Origin: Gordonia crocea
GTDB taxonomy: Bacteria > Actinomycetota > Actinomycetes > Mycobacteriales > Mycobacteriaceae
Assembly: GCF_009932435.1 (NCBI RefSeq)
Contig: NZ_BJOU01000001.1
Span: 434,001-498,000 of the forward strand
Length of the DNA: 64,000 nt
Direction: 5' to 3'
Both the position numbers and the translations under genes were made by a program. The notes under the pieces were generated by a model that worked only from the letters and a program-made list of their open reading frames with translations, had not been told where the DNA came from and did not search any database. Below, piece after piece: positions 60,763 to 64,000 of this stretch (the first letter of the stretch is position 1; the number at the start of each line of letters is the position of its first letter).

Positions 60763-61707
60763 TTAGATCATGTGGGCCCTGCGGTAGTACCGCAAAGCCG
60801 GCTTGGTGAGGAGGCCGACTTCGTCGAGGAACTCCATCAGGTGGGTGCAGCTGCTGCGGATCATCGAGTGGAAGTGCTCGTTGTGGGCGGCCTCGCCGTA
60901 GGCGCGGCCTTTGTCCAGGCCGGCGTCGGCGTAGGCCTGCGGGCGGACCAGGTTCGCGACGATCATGTACGCGCCCATCGAGACGACCAACGCGCTGAGC
61001 TTGCGGCGGAACCAGCCGACACCTTGCATCGACTCACGCACCTGCTCGCGCGCGTACTTCATGTGGCGCGCTTCCTCGAGGACGTGGATCTCGTTGACGG
61101 TCCGGATGAACGGGAGCACGCGGTCGTCGCGCATGCAGCCGCGCTGGAAGACGTCGAGCACCTCTTCGGCGACGAGGATGCCGGCGTAGGCCACCTCGTT
61201 CTTCGCGACGTATTTGAAGACCTTGCCCAGGCGCCCGACGAGCTTGTTCGGCCGGTACGACTTGCCGACCATCTTCTCCGACGCCTTGGAGAACATCAGC
61301 GAGTGGCGGCACTCGTCGGCGACCTCGACGAGGGCGAACTGGAACTCGGTGCTGTGGTACTCACCCAGGTACTGATCGCGCAGGACCAGTTCCTGCAGGA
61401 CCATCTCAAACCAGATGCCGATGCACATGATCGACGCGAACTCGTGGCGGGTCAGGCTGACGCGCTGCTCGTCGGTGAGCTCGTTCCAGTAGTCCGTGCC
61501 GTACAGCGACGACCACTCCGGACTGCAACCGTGCTTATCCGGTTCCATCGGCAGCGACCAGTCGATCTCGGTCATGGCATTGCGCGACAGGCGTGCTGCC
61601 GAGGCGAGGAGTCGGTCGGACACCTCCTCGACGCCCTGGTCGTTCAGGCTGATCACGTTGCCCTCGACGTCGGCGGAGTCGTTGTTGTACTGGATCGCTG
61701 AACTCAT
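60763..61707 (-). CDS. AurF-like di-iron oxygenase
   Basis: A 314-residue ferritin-like protein of the AurF (p-aminobenzoate N-oxygenase) family, like mycobacterial Rv0885, which is also next to fprB. Ligand helices are visible: FEMVLQELVLRDQYL, FALVEVADECRHSLMF (E..xxH), VAEEVLDVFQRG and NEIHVLEEARHMKYAREQ. It would use O2 for N-oxygenation or hydroxylation; the substrate is unknown. GGAGG stands six bases before the ATG at 61707. An inverted repeat at 61756-61768 suggests control by a TetR-type repressor. Confidence 0.83.
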   Translation of the reverse strand: MSSAIQYNNDSADVEGNVISLNDQGVEEVSDRLLASAARLSRNAMTEIDWSLPMEPDKHGCSPEWSSLYGTDYWNELTDEQRVSLTRHEFASIMCIGIWFEMVLQELVLRDQYLGEYHSTEFQFALVEVADECRHSLMFSKASEKMVGKSYRPNKLVGRLGKVFKYVAKNEVAYAGILVAEEVLDVFQRGCMRDDRVLPFIRTVNEIHVLEEARHMKYAREQVRESMQGVGWFRRKLSALVVSMGAYMIVANLVRPQAYADAGLDKGRAYGEAAHNEHFHSMIRSSCTHLMEFLDEVGLLTKPALRYYRRAHMI

Positions 61708-61753
61708 TCGAGCCTCCAAGTGTTGCCGCCACTCAATCGTGACAGCGCCGAAT

Positions 61754-61772
61754 GTAACAACTGTTGTTGTCA
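61754..61772. promoter_or_regulatory. TetR-like operator upstream of the AurF gene
   Basis: GTAACAACTGTTGTTGTCA contains AACAA-CTG-TTGTT, an inverted repeat about 50 bases from the AurF start. It could be the target of the TetR protein at 62361-62993 or another regulator. Confidence 0.45.
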
Positions 61773-61850
61773 CGGTAGCGATGAATGTCGGCCCTGGCAA
61801 CCCCTCGCCGGCGCGGGTCGGCCCGTGTCGGAGTATTTCGGGGAAAGCGG

Positions 61851-61862
61851 GTAGTCGACTAC
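61851..61862. promoter_or_regulatory. GTAGTCGACTAC palindrome
   Basis: A perfect 12-base palindrome 70 bases before the secreted protein gene at 61932. Possible operator; no factor can be named. Confidence 0.3.
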
Positions 61863-61931
61863 TCGTGGTGGGCCGCCAACGCGGTGTCACGCTGGGGCGG
61901 CCACACCACATCCACCGATGAAGGAGCGACG

Positions 61932-62327
61932 ATGAGAATGCCCGTATCGGTTCGCGCCCGCGCCCTTGCCATGGCGGTCGGACTGGCGGCCCTCGCCGCC
62001 CCGGCGGTCACCCCGGCCGCCAGTGACGCGGCGTCGCGGCCCGCGGTGTGGGCCACGCGCGGCGCCGTCCATGTCCGCGTCACGCATCTGCCGCCCGGCC
62101 CGAAACGCTGCTGGCTCCAGGTCCCGCCGGCGCCCTACGATCTGCTCGGCATCTACGTCGGCAGCCAGCAGGGGACCAACGCCGAGCGCCAGACCAGTGC
62201 CCGCTCGGTCACCCTGACCGCCGGCGGCCTGATGCCCGCCACGTACCGGATCTACTTCGAATGCCGGAAGTCGCCAAGCCTGGACCTCATCGTCGCGACG
62301 CGACGCACGGTGTTCGTCGGCCCGTGA
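61932..62327 (+). CDS. secreted protein of unknown function
   Basis: A 131-residue exported protein. The signal peptide is long (RARALAMAVGLAALAAPAVTPAASDAAS). The mature domain is small, with VHVRVTHLPPGPKRCWLQVP, LGIYVGSQQG and MPATYRIYFECRKSPSLDL; the two cysteines may form a disulfide and the strand pattern suggests an Ig-like or beta-sandwich fold. AAGGAG lies five bases upstream of the ATG. Not recognised. Confidence 0.6.
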   Translation: MRMPVSVRARALAMAVGLAALAAPAVTPAASDAASRPAVWATRGAVHVRVTHLPPGPKRCWLQVPPAPYDLLGIYVGSQQGTNAERQTSARSVTLTAGGLMPATYRIYFECRKSPSLDLIVATRRTVFVGP

Positions 62328-62360
62328 GGCCGAGGTGACGCGGTGCGGCGCCGGAGGGCG

Positions 62361-62993
62361 TCAGCCTCGTGCCCGGAGAGCCCGGTAGGCGGCGGGGCCG
62401 ACGATCTCGGCCAAGTCTGCTGGCTCCCACGTCGTGTCGGGGCGGATCATCATGCGGACCCCGGTCTCGCAGATGCCGATGAAGACCTCGGTCAGCACGG
62501 GCAGCGTCTTTTCGCTGTCGGCAACCTGCCAACGCTCGAACAACGGCCGCATGACTTCGGCGGCCTGGGTGGTGATCAGTGCGCGGCCTTTGGCGATGGC
62601 CCGAGCCAGAACGGGGTCGGGATCCTCGGCGAGAATGATCTGCCACGACGACCGCTGCCGGCCGACGTCGGTGAACAACGAGCAGAACCCGTCGACGAAC
62701 ATCTGCTCCACGGTGCTTGTCTTTCGCGGCGGCAAGATCGCCATCAGCCGGCCGGTCAGCGACGCGGTCTCGCGTTCCAGCAGGGCCGACAGCAACTCGC
62801 CGCGGTCGGGATAGCAGGCGTAGACGACCGGGCGGCTCACTCCGAGTCGTTGGGCGATCGCACCCATCGTCACCTCACCGACAGAGCTTTCGGCCGCGAT
62901 CTGCAGCGCGGTGTCGAGCACCTGGGGCCGGCGTCGTTCCGGTCCCAGGTGCTCGGCTCTGCCGTTGTGGTCGCCGACGGCGGTCGTCTTCAA
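62361..62993 (-). CDS. TetR family regulator
   Basis: A 210-residue TetR protein. The HTH part is LDTALQIAAESSVGEVTMGAIAQRLGVSRPVVYACYPDRGELLSALLERE (about 26-75). The ligand domain contains PVLARAIAKGRALITTQAAEVMRPLFERW. The start is probably the TTG at 62993, which overlaps the upstream stop (TTGA); this coupling supports it despite the rare codon. It is last in the operon MpaB (3) - small membrane protein - tetR, and may regulate that operon and the AurF promoter. Confidence 0.8.
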   Translation of the reverse strand: MKTTAVGDHNGRAEHLGPERRRPQVLDTALQIAAESSVGEVTMGAIAQRLGVSRPVVYACYPDRGELLSALLERETASLTGRLMAILPPRKTSTVEQMFVDGFCSLFTDVGRQRSSWQIILAEDPDPVLARAIAKGRALITTQAAEVMRPLFERWQVADSEKTLPVLTEVFIGICETGVRMMIRPDTTWEPADLAEIVGPAAYRALRARG

Positions 62994-63253
62994 CGCAACT
63001 GCACATCCGCGACGAGCAGTACCGGCCAGGCGATCACTTCACCGATCATCGAGAAGACCTTGTCCGCGCCGGAGAGATGGTCGAGCTGGGACGAATGGTT
63101 GTAGGCCCACACCCCGCCAATGAGCAGGTAGGGCAGCACCACCACGACGAACCCCGCCGTCGCAAGGTGGAAGAGCTGCCGGATGCTCAGTTGCCGGTTC
63201 AACACGGCTTGCAGTGTAGTCACTGGATCGCCCCCAGAATCGACTGAACTCAT
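62990..63253 (-). CDS. small two-helix membrane protein
   Basis: An 87-residue protein (77 if the GTG at 63223 is used). It has two hydrophobic stretches: LFHLATAGFVVVVLPYLLIGGVWAY and MIGEVIAWPVLLVADVQL. Both possible starts (ATG 63253, overlapping the MpaB stop, and GTG 63223) lie in two copies of a 30-base tandem duplication, each with the same GGGGG ribosome-binding stretch. Not recognised. It is translationally coupled to its neighbours on both sides. Confidence 0.65.
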   Translation of the reverse strand: MSSVDSGGDPVTTLQAVLNRQLSIRQLFHLATAGFVVVVLPYLLIGGVWAYNHSSQLDHLSGADKVFSMIGEVIAWPVLLVADVQLR

Positions 63254-63280
63254 TGGATCGCCCCCAGGATCGACTGGGAT
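63221..63280. repeat. 30-bp tandem duplication at the MpaB (3) / small membrane gene junction
   Basis: Two copies spaced 30 bases apart and matching at 24 of the first 26 bases (CACTGGATCGCCCCCAG... and CATTGGATCGCCCCCAG...). The right copy encodes the last residues and stop of the MpaB gene; the left copy extends the 5' end of the next gene. Confidence 0.85.
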
Positions 63281-64000
63281 TCGAGCAAACCCTCGTCGCT
63301 GGGCGAGGCGTGCTCGCCGAACACCCGACGGTACTGCCGTTGGCGCAATTCCACGTGTGCGTCGCGCGGGTTGGCCAAACCGAATCGGCGTTGGGCCTCG
63401 CGCGGGGTGGTCGTCACCGGATTCGTCGGCGGCACGGCCCGAAGCACACGCGCGGCCACGGGAACCGACGCCGGCGAGAGGAGTCGGAGCAGGATCAACT
63501 CGAGGTACGAGCTCAAGCTGACGAGCGTGAACGCCGCGCTGAGGAACGGCAGCGCCACGGCATCAAGGAACCGTCCGGTCGGCAGGTCGGCCATCTCGCG
63601 CATCCACCTGGGCATCGTCGCAAGGGTGCCCCGACGCAGGAACCAGGTGATGAAGCGTGTCGCCGGACGGAGCAGCAGCGGCATCGTCGGCAACATGACC
63701 TCGGCCTGCAAGAGGTGGTTCATCGCCCGCTTGGCGATATCGGAACCGACGAGGTGCGGGCGCATCGCTTCGAAGTACGCTTGGACGCCTTCTCGGTCTC
63801 GTGGCACATCGGCCGGATTGCAGGTCTGCAACTCGGCGGCCACGGCGCACTCTTCCCAGTACTGCGCCTCTTCGGCCGGACTGAGCTTGCCGGGGCCGTA
63901 CTTCTCGTAGGCGACGAGGATGGAGTGCCAGGCCGTCAAGTGGATCCACAGCTGCGACGCCGGATCGTTGGCGTCATAGGTCCCACCGATCACCGGGTCG
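63250..64000 (-). CDS. oxygenase MpaB / DUF2236 family protein (3), partial
   Basis: The C-terminal 249 residues of a DUF2236 protein whose 5' end lies beyond the right edge; the frame is open to 64000. The segment VIGGTYDANDPASQLWIHLTAWHSILVAYEKYGPGKL is the conserved central block (S/A-N-D-P...W-V/I-H) of the standard MpaB-like family, with the haem-pocket His. AMRPHLVGSDIAKRAM and the C-terminal LRRGTLATMPRWMREMADLP follow. A GTG at 63993 would give a truncated protein and is not a likely start. It is first in an operon with a small membrane protein and a TetR gene. Confidence 0.8.
   Translation of the reverse strand, partial: DPVIGGTYDANDPASQLWIHLTAWHSILVAYEKYGPGKLSPAEEAQYWEECAVAAELQTCNPADVPRDREGVQAYFEAMRPHLVGSDIAKRAMNHLLQAEVMLPTMPLLLRPATRFITWFLRRGTLATMPRWMREMADLPTGRFLDAVALPFLSAAFTLVSLSSYLELILLRLLSPASVPVAARVLRAVPPTNPVTTTPREAQRRFGLANPRDAHVELRQRQYRRVFGEHASPSDEGLLESQSILGAIQ

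Overview
The window is high-GC actinobacterial DNA, most likely from a mycolic-acid genus of the Mycobacteriales; a Gordonia-like organism fits best, but the genus is an inference. The signs are the galactan exporter Wzm/Wzt next to GlfT1 and the proteasome activator Bpa (the order also found in Mycobacterium), KstR-type steroid operators, an R2lox oxidase, 13E12/DUF222 HNH proteins, three MpaB/DUF2236 oxygenases and salicylate-siderophore genes.

Layout. 1-7.1 kb: cell-envelope genes (secreted lipase fragment, PlsC acyltransferase, GtrA flippase, GlfT1-Wzt-Wzm-Bpa) around a steroid-type SDR/F420-oxidoreductase pair with an 18-bp KstR-like palindrome. 7.1-20.9 kb: housekeeping and accessory genes: a class V aminotransferase homologue lacking the PLP lysine, MarR plus a secreted zinc peptidase, quinone oxidoreductase, MFS exporter, MpaB oxygenases, a J-like membrane protein, tRNA-Ser(UGA), and an APH-type kinase. 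20.9-22.9 kb: a DUF222/HNH gene and a frameshifted IS481-type transposase remnant.

22.9-43.2 kb is the outstanding region: a divergent siderophore locus built around one IdeR/DtxR-like iron box. Leftward lie an acyl carrier protein and a WS/DGAT-like acyltransferase. Rightward, ten tightly coupled genes encode a fatty-acyl-AMP ligase, salicyl-AMP ligase, an ArCP-Cy-A-PCP NRPS fused to a GNAT acyltransferase, an IucA/IucC-type synthetase, an S45 Ntn-hydrolase, a free-standing condensation domain, a PLP decarboxylase, an amine N-hydroxylase, salicylate synthase and an acyl-CoA dehydrogenase. Together they predict a salicyl-azoline/hydroxamate siderophore, probably lipidated, that mixes mycobactin-type and desferrioxamine-type logic. 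No thioesterase, MbtH or transporter gene is present.

43.4-53.2 kb: a second DUF222 gene; a thioesterase-NTF2-thiolase operon; R2lox; free methionine sulfoxide reductase; and a divergent dehydrogenase/SDR pair sharing a second KstR-like box. 53.2-58.6 kb: a lower-GC islet that looks like eroded phage defence (PLD-helicase-DUF3427 protein with a small partner, DUF1998 C-terminal fragment, orphan Vsr nuclease), interrupted by a secreted lipase. 58.6-64 kb: strong terminators, FprB plus an AurF-like di-iron oxygenase, and an MpaB/small membrane protein/TetR operon running off the right end. Several gene 3' ends carry short tandem duplications.
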